Part shown: in pieces, positions 32,154 through 44,002 of the stretch | Numbering within the stretch: position 1 is the first letter of the stretch | How the letters are laid out: each line of letters opens with the position of its first letter | Assembly (NCBI GenBank): GCA_947172415.1 | Contig: OX359195.1 | Location: 8,395,201-8,459,200 of the forward strand | Reading direction: 5' to 3' | DNA length: 64,000 nt | Origin: Chondrosia reniformis | Lineage: Eukaryota > Porifera > Demospongiae > Chondrillida > Chondrillidae | Notes under the pieces: model-generated | Told to the model about the DNA's origin: nothing | Database searches by the model: none | The model's input: the letters and a program-made list of their open reading frames with translations, nothing else | Translations under genes and position numbers: made by a program

Positions 32154-35100
32154 TTATGTATGTTTTCGTTTAGCTTGAAGTTTTTGTCTTTTAGATTTTG
32201 GAAGATTCTTAAACTTTTCTTTAATTTTTAATTTGCGAAGTTTAATTATTTCTTCTTTAGTTCTCAATCTTCCAAGTTTGTTCTTCCCAGTCAAGTCTTC
32301 TTTCGTCAAAGTGTGCCATCTCCTCCCTATACAGTGCAATGCGAGAACAGCCTGTAGATGTGACATGGGAGCACGTGTATACGTACGTACCTTTAAAATG
32401 CTTTGGGCGAGTGGCAAGGTGCCTTGCAGTCTCAAATGCATTCTCTTCACTGCCAAGTTGAAGTGCATTTGTTTTGTGTTTCTTTGTCCACTTTTTGTAA
32501 ACATTTCCTTTAAAAGAGGCTTTGACCCATGTTCCCATTTCAGTCTTAACTTTCTTATTCTTTTGATCTTCTTTAACTCCGACAAATTTCTTCCTCTTTC
32601 TATCCCTACAGCACAGCAAAACACAACTGACATACTCTTCTTTGCCTCACTTGTCCAACACTGACCACTTTTTGGTCTCCTTTCTTCTCTTCAAGCCCTC
32701 ACTATCATCAGCTGTCATATCAAGAGCAGCCTGGGAAGCTGTTTGTTCAAAACTGCCACTCTCCAAGGAAAGGCTTAGCAATGAAAATGTCACATTAATC
32801 AAGTAATAAGCAGAGTGCTTTACAGAACACACCCCTTTTCAAATTTTTCATCTTTTCCTACATAATTGATATACTCTTCACCTTTTTTCCTTGTTCCCAT
32901 GGCAACCTAAAAGGTTAAAATATCACACCCAGCAGTGCCACCTACAATTGCTTTACTAACAGTTGTCTCATCAACACTGCTCAGAGGCCTCACCTTCTCC
33001 TCAGCTACCAGGGTGTCATGGCAACCTCTCTTTTCTTTCATGACTTGGACAGCCAAGCTCTTAGTTTTAAATGTTGCTTCAAATATAGTCTGTAATAAAG
33101 TAACTTTTAAAGGATTCACTTCTAGTGGTTAGCTGGACACATCACACCTGCTTGGGCTTGTATGCTCTGATGTCATCTAAAAAGCTGATCTGCAATGTTT
33201 CGTCCTCAGACATGGATTGTTCTAAAAAGTTGATAAAAATATTGCTGCCATAGATAATCATGCAAATCTCTTACTAAACATAGGGTGCAGTTGAATGTTT
33301 GATTTGATTTCCTTTGCTCTTTTGGTGCTACTTAATGAAGGTAAAGGCTTTGACTTTGAATATTGCTTGAAACCATTTTCTGCTGTTCTTTTCAAGAGCT
33401 CCTGCAAGCACAATAGTGTGGACAGTGAGATAGATAGCATTAGTCGGTCAAACATGCAGGACGCACTAGGTCATGTGATGTAGTCAATGCTGTTTGTAGT
33501 ATGTCTTCAGTAGGAGCAATTACACTTGGAGGAACTGAACCAAAGATAGAGCCTTTTCCTGTAAATGAAATCTATGAAGGTCACAGAGCATGCTACATAT
33601 AGTCCACTTACCAATCTCCTTGGTGCTAGCAATCTGCTTTCCTAAAAAGAGTTCTAAATCTAAAAGATACGGCAGCTCTTCACTGGAAAGTAGAGAAAAT
33701 GCTTTTCCACTTCGTCCAGCTCTTGCAACGCGACCAACTCGATGGACATACAACTTTGGTGTTGAAGGAAAGTTAAAATTTATAACATTGTCCAAATAAG
33801 GCATGTCAATCCCTCTTGCCTGCCAAAGGTAGTTAATGTGTATAATAAGGTATACATCAGTGACTACATATACAGACTCACAGCTACATCAGTGACTACA
33901 TATACAGACTCACAGCTACATCAGTGACTACTAGAACTTCCACTTTTTTGCTTACAAACTTAGCAACATTGATTTTCCTCGCTGCATAATCCAAAGTGCT
34001 ATAGACCTGCGTTGCTAAGATACCATTATAGTTCAACACCTTCAGAGGTACAATAGGCACACTATCAATTACAGTTTACTAACAGTGATACTCCTCAACC
34101 TACTGCAGTAATGTACTCTACATGATGCCGACTGGCAGCAAACACCACTACCAGCTGACCATCAGGAATTACATTTTGGAGAAGGTGCAGGAGGGTAGCC
34201 ATTTTGTTATGTTCTGGCACAGAGAGGAATTCCATCTGCAGTAGCACAAGAAAGGAGTGAGAGATTGCAACAAATGCTCAGTGTGTCTGGCGGACCTGTA
34301 GCAGAGGGCTGAGTTTGGACTCCACATCCAGTCGCACCAGCACGGGGTCACTGAGGCCTGAGGAAGACAGTGATGTTTAACCTAACATACACAATTAACA
34401 CTAACTGGCTCACCTCCTCTGGCAAACTCAACCAAAGACTTTGGAATGGTAGCTGAAAAGAGTAGTGTTTGTCTCTCTTCCGGCAGCCTGTGAAGAATCT
34501 CATTGAGCTGCTCAGCAAAGCCCAATTCAAATAGCCTATAGATCAGGTGCAGATCAGGTGCAGGTCAGGTGCAATGGTACATAAAAGATCTCACCGGTCT
34601 GCCTCATCCAAAACAACATACTCGACTGAGGAGAGCTTTAGGTTCATCTCAATCACCAAGTGTAGGAACCTTCCGGGAGTGGCCACCAGTCTAGCAGAAG
34701 CAGACACTTGTGCCATGCCATTCCATCACTTGTGCACACACTTACATATCTGGATTGCTGTGAAGGGCGGAGAAATGGTCCTCCATGCTGTCTCCGCCCA
34801 CTAAAATGGCCGACCTAAGGTCTGTAAACTTAGCCAACTACGTACATAAGAGGTTGAGATACTCGAGTTTTAGACATTTCTTCGATATCGTCGCGAACCT
34901 TACCTCTTTAATAAACTTGGCGGTCTGCACGGCCAATTCTCTGGTCGGGGAGAGGACGATCGCTCTAGCACCTACCTATTGAAAGGCAGAGGAGATAGCT
35001 ACGTACGGTACCATCGACACGCATTACATTGATTGTGCAACCCTTTAAATGCATGAGGTCACTTACTATCGCTGAGTGAGCCTTTAGTTTGCTAAACATT

Positions 35101-35419
35101 GGCAAGAGAAAAGCGGCCGTCTTCCCCGAGCCGGTACGCGCCATTGCTACGACATCTTTTCCGTCCAAAATAATTGGAATACACTACAAAGATCGACGGT
35201 CATCGCAGACAAACACGAGTTAGAAGGACACACTCACTTTCCTCTGAATTGGAGTCGGTGTTCTGTAACCTTTCCTGAGAACGCCCTTCAGTATTGGCGC
35301 AGATAAACCTGCAAAGGATTGATGCGGATTGGCTGTGTTTCGTGACGATGGATCCGACTGAGCTACCGATTCTTACCCATCCGTTGGAATCCACCAGATT
35401 TTTTCTTTGCGGCGGACAT
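32154..35419 (-). CDS. DDX54: DEAD-box RNA helicase DDX54 (yeast Dbp10)
   Basis: Nucleolar ATP-dependent RNA helicase of large-subunit ribosome biogenesis. It starts [15 protein letters not shown] (35419). The Q motif region is [20 protein letters not shown], followed by Walker [16 protein letters not shown] (about 35105-35150), [14 protein letters not shown] and VLDEAD (about 34600-34680), and the SAT motif [17 protein letters not shown] (about 34410-34470). The helicase C-terminal block is [22 protein letters not shown] and [12 protein letters not shown] (about 33640-33790). The C-terminal tail has the DDX54-specific basic region [27 protein letters not shown] and KWTKKHKT, ending QAKRKHT. 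About ten or more short exons are present; I did not fix every junction. Its stop lies only 6 bp from the stop of the convergent phosphagen-kinase-like gene. Confidence 0.92.
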
Positions 35420-35559
35420 TTTCAAATTGCGGTTCCGTTTTTGTTTTAACAACCACCGGAAGTTATCAATCCGTACTATGCAGTGCCAACTTGTAAATAT
35501 GAAAATTAGAGAATCATAAAACGGAAATTCAAAGGAAATGTGCCTAATAATTTATTGGG
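35420..35559. other. short intergenic spacer
   Basis: 140 bp between the DDX54 start and the SEC24 stop, both on the minus strand. It must hold the DDX54 promoter and the SEC24 3' end. AATAATTTATT and ATTAGAG-type AT-rich stretches occur, but no assured signal. Confidence 0.6.
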
Positions 35560-38500
35560 TTACGATAGATTTTGTCTTATTTCTCTGTGCACGTGACACA
35601 GAAAGTCAATGTAGTTGAGTGCTTTGCCAGGACCCTGGTCCTCTCGGAGAAGGCACCGGAAGTGAGCCTCACTTTTGTCCCGTTGCTTAGCAACTCGGAG
35701 CTGTGAACGGAGGAACTTGTACTTCACACATCTCCAATATATTAATACCACACTTACTTTCATAAATGTCTTTCTGTCATTTCTAAGAGAACTAACAATG
35801 TTCCTAATACTTGTGGACAGAGAGTTGTCCAAAACTGGCAAGTTGCACTGAAGAGATAGGGACATGTGATACGTACATTGGGTAGATGTCTATTTAGTGC
35901 TCACCATTTCTGGATCCACTTGAGCTTGTGACCCAACTCCAAACACTTTGGATACAAATTCATTGGGAACCCGGCTACCCAGCCATATCACCATGACAAC
36001 ACCATTCTCTACAATACAGACAGTAGGGCACCACTAGACACTTGATGACTACTTTTGGAGGCAACTGACCAATCAAATATGCTCCATTTTCCGAAACCTT
36101 CTTATTTGTGCACCTCATGATGGGAGGCATTCCAGTTTCCTCTGGTCTAAGGTCATGCTGAGTGGTGATGCAACAACACTGAAGAGTTGCACAATACTGC
36201 AGTCAGAGCACTCACCAGAGAATAGAGCAGGGGATACAAGAAAGGCACAGACAGGCTGAGGCCCAGTGACCTTGCGTAATGTGTCATTGCAGACTTGTGA
36301 TCCAAGGAGAACAGGGGAGCTACAAATAAGAGGACACAGATAGTGGCTTCTTATTAAGAGACAAGTTAGAGTTGACACTTACGTGACTGCAGTGCATCAC
36401 ATTTGGTGATGCAGTTTACATAAATTGGAAGCAGTTTCAGACTCTCTGGCAGTATCAACTGACCAGGGGCACCGCTTTGGGAGCAGTGCTTGCGATATGT
36501 TGTAAGAATCTTGACACATTGCACAATCATTCCCTCAGTGATTGTCTTCATGCTTGTACCAAAGCTGTCCTTTATTGCTAACAAGACAGTAGAGGAAGAG
36601 CTTGGAATGCATCTGACTGCATTACAGGTCACGTGTCACACAAAGAAGCAGTGAGCTAAATCTATTGAACTGGTCACTTACCTTTCTTCAACAAGACATT
36701 GACGATGGTGTCCTGATCGCAGCCTCTGTACACATCCAAGTACTGGCTCACAGGAATCATTTGGAAATTGTGGATCCGAAGTTTCCTCTGTCCATTAACA
36801 CTTGTATGAAGAAGAGCAACCTACAAGGATTGTATCACCATGGTAACAGTTACTTTGGTAACCAGACTTCCCTGCACTACCTGTATGTGGACAGGGTCTC
36901 CCTCCTTGAGCTTCTCGTCGTGTTGCATCTCCACTGTGACAGCCTTTGAAGAGTCAATGGCCCCAAACTCCATGTCTGTTTGGTTCTTCTTCAGAAATGA
37001 TCCAAAGTACTCCACTGGTCTCACCCCTGTGACACAGAGTCAGGATAACCTTGTATAACTTCAGTATAACTTCACCTTGGGGCTAACCACTAACCTGTGC
37101 TTGCTCTTACCCTCATGACAGCATCAAAGACTACTCTTCGGGAGAGGATTTCTACAATGTCACTGATGTACTTTTCTCCATCAGCACTTGCCTAAAGGAC
37201 ACAGGTAACTGCTAACTGAATACAAAGAGGTACAAGTGCTGGCTTACTCTGAACATTGGGTAGTGGAACAGGTTTCCACCAGTGGTCGCAATGCAGTGCG
37301 AAATGGTGGCCAAATCATTATAAGAGTTTGTTGATATAAACATGTCAATTCCCACTCCAGCTTCAACACATTCTTCTGCCAATTTGGAATAAGATTGGGT
37401 CTGGGGATTCAGCAGTGACTGCAAAACAAATGTTCTCAATAACGGAGACTGTCTGCACGCATTAACTGAACACAAAGATGCACTGAAGACTACTCTTCTG
37501 GCACCTCTCTTGTGCATCAGGTGTGGTTTACAGCCTAAGACTGACCCTCTCCTTGTCCGTCCCCAGCAGCTTACTGTCCATCCGATCCTTCAGCTGGCCC
37601 GGTCCAGGTGCACTTGGCAGACCAGTGTGAAACAAGACCACCCGCCCATTGTAGCCACCACACTGTATTAGAATGAACAGCGAGGACCAACTGTTTGTGA
37701 GGTGTAACTAATCCTATCTGTAGCTTGACTACTGTGCAGTTAGATGCATTTACCCGCAAAGCCTCCAGTCCTCCCCTCATAACTGGTTCTAAAACTGAGG
37801 TTGGCTTCTTTTCACCAATAAACATGCCAGACAACTGAGTAAAAAGCCTGCAAAGGTCACACAGAGGTCACACAGAGGTCACACAGAGGTCACACAAGAT
37901 CATATTCAGTGAACTGACATTTCAATATTCTGCAGCACTGCTTCACTAAGGTCACAGACAATGCCATCAACTTGTGGCACAAAGACATCTTCTAAATCAC
38001 TAACCACCATCACTTGAGGTAGCCCCTGAGAGGACTGTGGACAGACATACATACAGTAACCATCACTTGAGGTAGCCCCTGAGAGGACTGTGGACAGACA
38101 TACATACAGTAACCATCACTTGAGGTAGCCCCTGAGAGGACTGTGGACAGACATACATACAGTAACCACCATCACTTGAGGTAGCCCTGAGAGGACTGTG
38201 GACAGACATACATACAGTAACCACCACTTGAGGTAGCCCCTGAGAGGACTGTGGACAGACATACATACAGTAACCATCACTTGAGGTAGCCCCTGAGAGG
38301 ACTGTGGACAGACATACATACAGTAACCATCACTTGAGGTAGCCCCTGAGAGGACTGTGGACAGACATACATACAGTAACCACCACTTGAGGTAGCCCCT
38401 GAGAGGACTGTGGACAGACATACATACAGTAACCACCACTTGAGGTAGCCCCTGAGAGGACTGTGGACAGACATACATACAGTAACCATCACTTGAGGTA

Positions 38501-41500
38501 GCCCCTGAGAGGACTGTGGACAGACATACATACAGTAACCATCACTTGAGGTAGCCCCTGAGAGGACTGTGGACAGACATACATACAGTAACCATCACTT
38601 GAGGTAGCCCCTGAGAGGACTGTGGACAGACATACATACAGTAACCATCACTTGAGGTAGCCCCTGAGAGGACTGTGGACAGACATACAGTAACCATCAC
38701 TTGAGGTAGCCCCTGAGAGGACTGTGGACAGACATACGTACAGTAACCATCACTTGAGGTAGCCCCTGAGAGGACTGTGGACAGACATACATACAGTAAC
38801 CATCACTTGAGGTAGCCCCTGAGAGGACTGTGGACAGACATACATACAGTAACCACCACTTGAGGTAGCCCCTGAGAGGACTGTGGACAGACATACATAC
38901 AGTAACCATCACTTGAGGTAGCCCCTGAGAGGACTGTGGACAGACATACATACAGTAACCATCATCACTTGAGGTAGCCCCTGAGAGGACTGTGGACAGA
39001 CATATTTACATTGTGGATCTAATCCAATTAACACCTAATAAATCAATAGTTGCACTTGGCAGAGTTCTGCTAACTTTCAAGTTGAAGAAGTAGATTGAAG
39101 TGTCGTAAGCAGCAAATCCTACTTTGATTCTGCAGTTTCCATCTCCGTCTCTACATTTAATGTAAAGTGAACACACAGTCAGTCAGTCTAGAGCTGTGGT
39201 CATCCTAACCTGGGCAAACTGGACATTATCTTTGATATGTTTTGAGAGATAAGGTTAACACAACCATTTTGAAGAGGTCCAGCGGACACATCAATCATAA
39301 ATAAGTATGCTGCCTGTTTTGGGATAACACCATTCTGGCAGGAAACAAGCACTGAGAAATGTCACCATGGCAACTGAAGAAAAACAAACACACTGTACCT
39401 TGCAGTAGTCTTTATTAGCAATATATTCAAAGGATCCATAGCACAGCTCAGGGTGTTGCGCAATATCAGTCCTCCTTCCTGTGTGGTCCAAATAACTGAA
39501 ATACTCTGCTGGAACTATACAGATGAGCAACTTTGGTGGTCTGGTTACCATGACAACAGGTCCTTACTGTCACTATAAGTACACATACCTTCATTGTAGC
39601 AACCGCAGAACACACAATTGAACTGCCTTCCACCATCTATAAACTTCATGGCAGGACACATGTAGGCTTTACAGCGCTTGCATCTGATTGGTCCATTAGC
39701 CCCATGGTCCACAAGAGGAGGATCTAGGTCTCCCTCCATCACATCCGCTAAAGGCTGCACAAGCAGGGCAATTGGAATCTTGCACTCACTGACCAAGTTC
39801 GAAGTGGCTGGAATGTTGTACATGGTGCTTCTGATGAACCTCGGGCTGCACACTCCATTGTCCACAACCTTTCAGAGGAAACGGAATGGTGAGAGATGGG
39901 GGAGGGCAGAAAGGAGAGAGGATGGGGGAGGGCAGAAAGGAGAGAGGATGAGGGAGGGCAGAAGGAGAGAGGATGGGTGTGAGAGTGGTTCAGCGGTCCT
40001 CACTTTAAAATGTGTTGTAACAAGAGGAGGAGCTACTCCAGGTGTCGTTGTTATGTATTCCCTTCCTTCATTAGACACTTTATCAGAAGTGATCACTGAG
40101 ACCTACAGACAAACAGCACACATCCATAATGATACAGCCAGACACGCCCCTTACTTCTGATATCAGACACGCCCCTTACTTCTAATATCAGACACACCCC
40201 TTGCTTCTAATATCAGACACGCCCCTTGCTTCTAATATCAGACACACCCCTTACTTCTGATATCAGACACGCCCCTTACTTCTAATATCAGACACACCCC
40301 TTGCTTCTAATATCAGACACACCCCTTGCTTCTAATATCAGACACACCCCTTGCTTCTAATATCAGACACACCCCTTGCTTCTAATATCAGACACACCCC
40401 TTACTTCTAATATCAGACACACCCCTTACTTCTAATATCAGACACACCCCTTGCTTCTAATATCAGACACACTCCTTGCTTCTAATATCAGACACACCCC
40501 TTACTTCTAATATCAGACACACCCCTTGCTTCTAATATCAGACACACCCCTTGCTTCTAATATCAGACACACCCCTTGCTTCTAATATCAGACACACCCC
40601 TTGCTTCTAATATCAGACACACCCCTTGCTTCTAATATCAGACACACACCTTACTTCTAATATCAGACACACCCCTTACTTCTAATATCAGACACACCCC
40701 TTGCTTCTGATATCAGACACGCCCCTTACTTCTAATATCAGACACACCCCTTGCTTCTAATATCAGACACACCCCTTGCTTCTAATATCAGACACACCCC
40801 TTGCTTCTAATATCAGACACACCCCTTGCTTCTAATATCAGACACACCCCTTGCTTCTAATATCAGACACACCCCTTGCTTCTAATATCAGACACACCCC
40901 TTACTTCTATAATCAGACACACCCCTTACTTCTAATATCAGACACACCCCTTGCTTCTAATATCAGACACACCCCTTACTTCTAATATCAGACACGCCCC
41001 TTGCTTCTACTATCAGACACACCCCTTGCCTCTAATATCAGACACGCCCCTTACTTCTAATATCAGACACGCCCCTTACTTCTAATATCAGACACACCCC
41101 TCTACCTCCACCAAGTGATGCCACTCTAAGGCTGTGACTTACTGGATTAGGCATGTGTTCAGGGTCCATTCTGGGTGGGGGCGGGGCTGTAGAAGGTCCA
41201 TACTGAGGTACTCCTGGCTGAGGCACATTAGGTCCTAGATCAGACAGGGGTGGAAAAAATATATAAAGGTTACCATGGCAACTGACCAGAAGAGTACCTA
41301 TTGTCATGTGTTGCACTTGTTGATTGAGCGCCTGTAAATTTTGCACTCCAGTCATCATGGGGCCAGGTTGAGAGGGAAGTGGTCCAGTCATCATTGGGCC
41401 AGGTTGAGAGGGAGGTGGTCCAGTCATCATGGAGCCAGGCTGTGAGGGAGGTGGTCCAGTCATCATGGAGCCAGGCTGAGAGGAAGGTGGTCCAGTCATC

Positions 41501-42691
41501 ATGAGGCCAGGTTGAGAGGGAGGTGGTCCAGTCATCATGAGGCCAGGCTGTGAGGGAGGTGGTCCAGTCATCATGGGGCCAGTCTGAGAGGGAGGTGGTC
41601 CAGTCATCAAGGGGCCAGTCTGAGAGGGAGGTGGTCCAGTCATCATGGAGCCAGGCTGTGAGGGAGGTGGTCCAGTCATCATGGGGCCAGGCTGAGAGGG
41701 AGGTGGTCCAGTCATCATGGGGCCAGTCTGAGAGGGAGGTGGTCCAGTCATCATGAGGCCAGGCTGAGAGGGAGGTGGTCCAGTCATCATGAGGCCAGGC
41801 TGAGAGGGAGGTGGTCCAGTCATCATGGAGCCAGGCTGAGAGGGAGGTGGTCCAGTCATCATGGAGCCAGGTCGAGAGAGAGGTGGTCCAGTCATCATGA
41901 GGCCAGGCTGTGAGGGAGGTGGTCCAGTCATCATGGAGCCAGGTTGAGAGGGAGGTGGTCCAGTCATCATGGAGCCAGGTTGAGAGGGAGGTGGTCCAGT
42001 CATCATGGAGCCAGGTTGAGAGGGAGGTGGTCCAGTCATCATGGAGCCAGGTTGAGAGGGAGGCGGTCCAGTCATCATGGAGCCAGGTTGAGAGGGAGGC
42101 GGTCCAGTCATCATGGAGCCAGGCTGAGAGGGAGGTGGTCCAGTCATCATGGAGCCAGGCTGAGAGGGAGGTGCAAACATTCTAACATGATGCGCACTGG
42201 ACGTTGTTGCTGTGGCTGCTCCAGGAAGTGAGGGTGGCCGCTGCTGTCCATTGTAATGGTACTGGCCTTCTGAAGGAACCTGCAACAAGTCTCAAACATT
42301 GAGCATGAGTGTCTCACATTATTCTCTCACCTCACGCTCTCACTCTTAGATGGGATAAACTCACACTCATAAACAGTGGGATGCAGAAGTTAAGGTGGAA
42401 TCGAGCAAATAGCGAAACTGAGTTGAAGCACACTTACACATACTAATAGCTATAAGGGCGTATGGTTGCATATATCACACGGCGAAGCGAGCAAATGTTT
42501 CACTCATCTATGGGGCAATTTCACGCACTTTTTGTTAAAGTCTCATTTGTAAGTCTAGCCTTGCCATGTCTGAAGAGTGTAATATGAACAGGTCCTGAGG
42601 GATTGTGCGTACTCACTTGGTTTAAATATGGATATACAATGTTGGCTTGACTGCCCGCTCCTCCTTTACCGTTAGGATATGGCCAACTCAT
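35560..42691 (-). CDS. SEC24C: COPII coat protein SEC24 (C/D type)
   Basis: Cargo-binding subunit of the COPII coat that forms ER-to-Golgi vesicles. It starts MSWPYPNGKGGAG (exon 42617-42691). Then come a large proline-rich exon (41298-42279), 41143-41234, 40004-40102, 39589-39868 with the zinc finger CKRCKAYMCP...CVFC, 39399-39514 (EYFSYLDHTGRRTDIAQ), 39210-39334 (trunk domain MIDVSAGPLQNG), 39075-39150, 37919-38034 and further exons to the stop at 35560. Later segments match SEC24C/D, for example GQLILPESLKLLPIYVNC and the C-terminus YIDFLCHVHREIRQNLS. The N-terminal disordered region is expanded by a 12-residue repeat. The C versus D orthology is not resolvable by eye. Confidence 0.93.
38010..39003. 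repeat. 53-bp minisatellite built from a SEC24 splice acceptor and exon start
   Basis: Nineteen tandem copies of a ~53-bp unit, including CACTTGAGGTAGCCCCTGAG and GACTGTGGACAGACATACAT. On the gene's strand each unit contains a polypyrimidine-like stretch, the acceptor TGTCTGTCCACAG and the first 27 nt of exon 9 (coding SSQGLPQVM), followed by GTTACTG. The last unit (acceptor after 38034) runs into the real exon QVMVVSDLEDVFVP. The array therefore arose by amplifying an intron-exon border. Confidence 0.93.
39885..39975. repeat. purine-rich short repeat in SEC24 intron
   Basis: Three copies of a ~31-bp unit, GAGGATGGGGGAGGGCAGAA with AGGAGA, between exons at 39868 and 40004. Confidence 0.8.
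40140..41100. repeat. 25-bp minisatellite in SEC24 intron
   Basis: About 38 copies of a 25-bp unit made of GACACACCCCTTGCTTCTAA then TATCA. Variants ACGCCCC and TTACTTC are spread irregularly. It lies between the exons ending at 41143 and starting at 40102. Confidence 0.95.
41340..42175 (-). repeat. 36-bp coding repeat in SEC24 N-terminus
   Basis: About 23 tandem 36-bp units encode PPPSQPGSMMTG with S/P/L substitutions at one position and Q-P to Q-T variants. The frame is kept throughout. It lies in the disordered proline-rich region that precedes the zinc finger in SEC24 proteins. Confidence 0.93.
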
Positions 42692-43640
42692 CTCTCTTTT
42701 GTTCTTCTTGTCCACGAGAAAATGGCGATTACACTATTGCATAATAATGGCTAATTAGCGATAAATGGCCGCCTTATTATACACTTATAAGCCCTTCTAG
42801 GGCTTCTTTACTGTCATCAATCAGCAGGGATTGTCAACTTAAAAAGTTTTTTTTATCCTGAAGTCGATTTTAAGCTTTGAGCACCCCCACCAAGATAACT
42901 CGACTAAATCGTTTCCACCCACGCATTATACGCAGCCCTTAACATCAAAAATTATCACCCGCAAATAACCCTAACACTATGAAATGCATAATCAGAGAGT
43001 ATTCTCTAAGTAGGAATGGCCGAAAAAAAGATGGCCGCCCTATCTAATGTATTACCAATTAACACCTTATATATAAATCGCCAACGAAGCGATTTTCAGT
43101 TATATTCGGTTATGTTCCTCTCCTATTCTCAACGCTCCAACTCCTATTGCTGAAGAATCATACAGTCTAGCTGCAATTGTACCTGCTAGTGAAACACCTT
43201 CCACAAGGCCTGGAAGGCAAATGAATCGTTTAACCAATTATTTAGAGGGAAAAGGGAAAGCATCCTATATATACTCGCTAAAGCCAGACCTTAAGAATAG
43301 CCTTCAATATTAGCACAAATTCATCACTTACCAAAGACTTTTATCGTTCTCTTTATATCATAAAACCGTCTGCATATATAAATATTTGATCGTTACGGAC
43401 GGCTATTTTATAATTCATTATCGTTTCAAACTAGTATAGTATCTCTCTAGTTGGTGGTCTTTGAATCTCAATTTCTCCTTCACGGAAGCATGGGTTGGTC
43501 CCAAATTTTCAGCAGAGGTAAAAAATTAAGACCTACTCTACACTCTAATACCAAAATTGCATTTTCGACTAAGTGTGTAAAACTTTCAGTTTTTATCCTC
43601 GACTGCTACATATATAATTTGTGGCTACATATATATGTCT
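42692..43640. other. SEC24 upstream region and gene-poor spacer
   Basis: Several ATGGC(C/G)-type motifs (AAAATGGCG near 42718, AAATGGCCGCC near 42764, AAAGATGGCCGCCC near 43027) suggest a CpG-poor promoter region for SEC24, and perhaps for another transcript. Past 43,050 the sequence is AT-rich with no convincing exon. Confidence 0.5.
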
Positions 43641-43995
43641 ACCCTTGCCTACATGCATCGACATGCACATACATGCACTTACATTCGCTTACATTTGCCT
43701 AGATGCCCCAACTGAAAGCGAATATATTTGACTACATGCGACTTCCTACCCTAGATACGCCCACATGCACCTACATGCATCAACATGTGCCTACATGTGC
43801 CTACAGGCACCTAAATGCCCCTAAATGAGCGTACATGTACCTACATGCACCAGAAAGTTCTTACATGTGCCTACATGCACAAACATGATACTAAATACCC
43901 CTAAATGCGCCTACAAGTGCCAACATGCACCTACATGCACCAACATGTGCCTACATGTGTCAACATGCATCTATATGTGTCTAAATATTTTTGGC
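43625..43995. repeat. CCTACATGCAC short tandem repeat
   Basis: A degenerate 11-13-bp repeat around CCTACATGCAC, CTACATGTGC and CCAACATGCAC covers about 370 bp. The ORFs across it (43451-43702, 43825-44100) only reflect the repeat. Confidence 0.85.
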
Positions 43996-44002
43996 AGAGT
44001 GG

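Noticed and set aside
32893-32906. GTTCCCATGGCAAC as another intronic palindrome
   Set aside because: It lies in a DDX54 coding exon ([11 protein letters not shown]). The similar sites at about 35990 (SEC24, VVMVIW) and 33012 (DDX54) are also coding, so they were excluded from the motif list.
38063-38951. MYVCPQSSQGLPQV repeat protein on the minus strand
   Set aside because: It is the read-through of the intronic 53-bp array in SEC24. Only the SSQGLPQVM part corresponds to real coding sequence.
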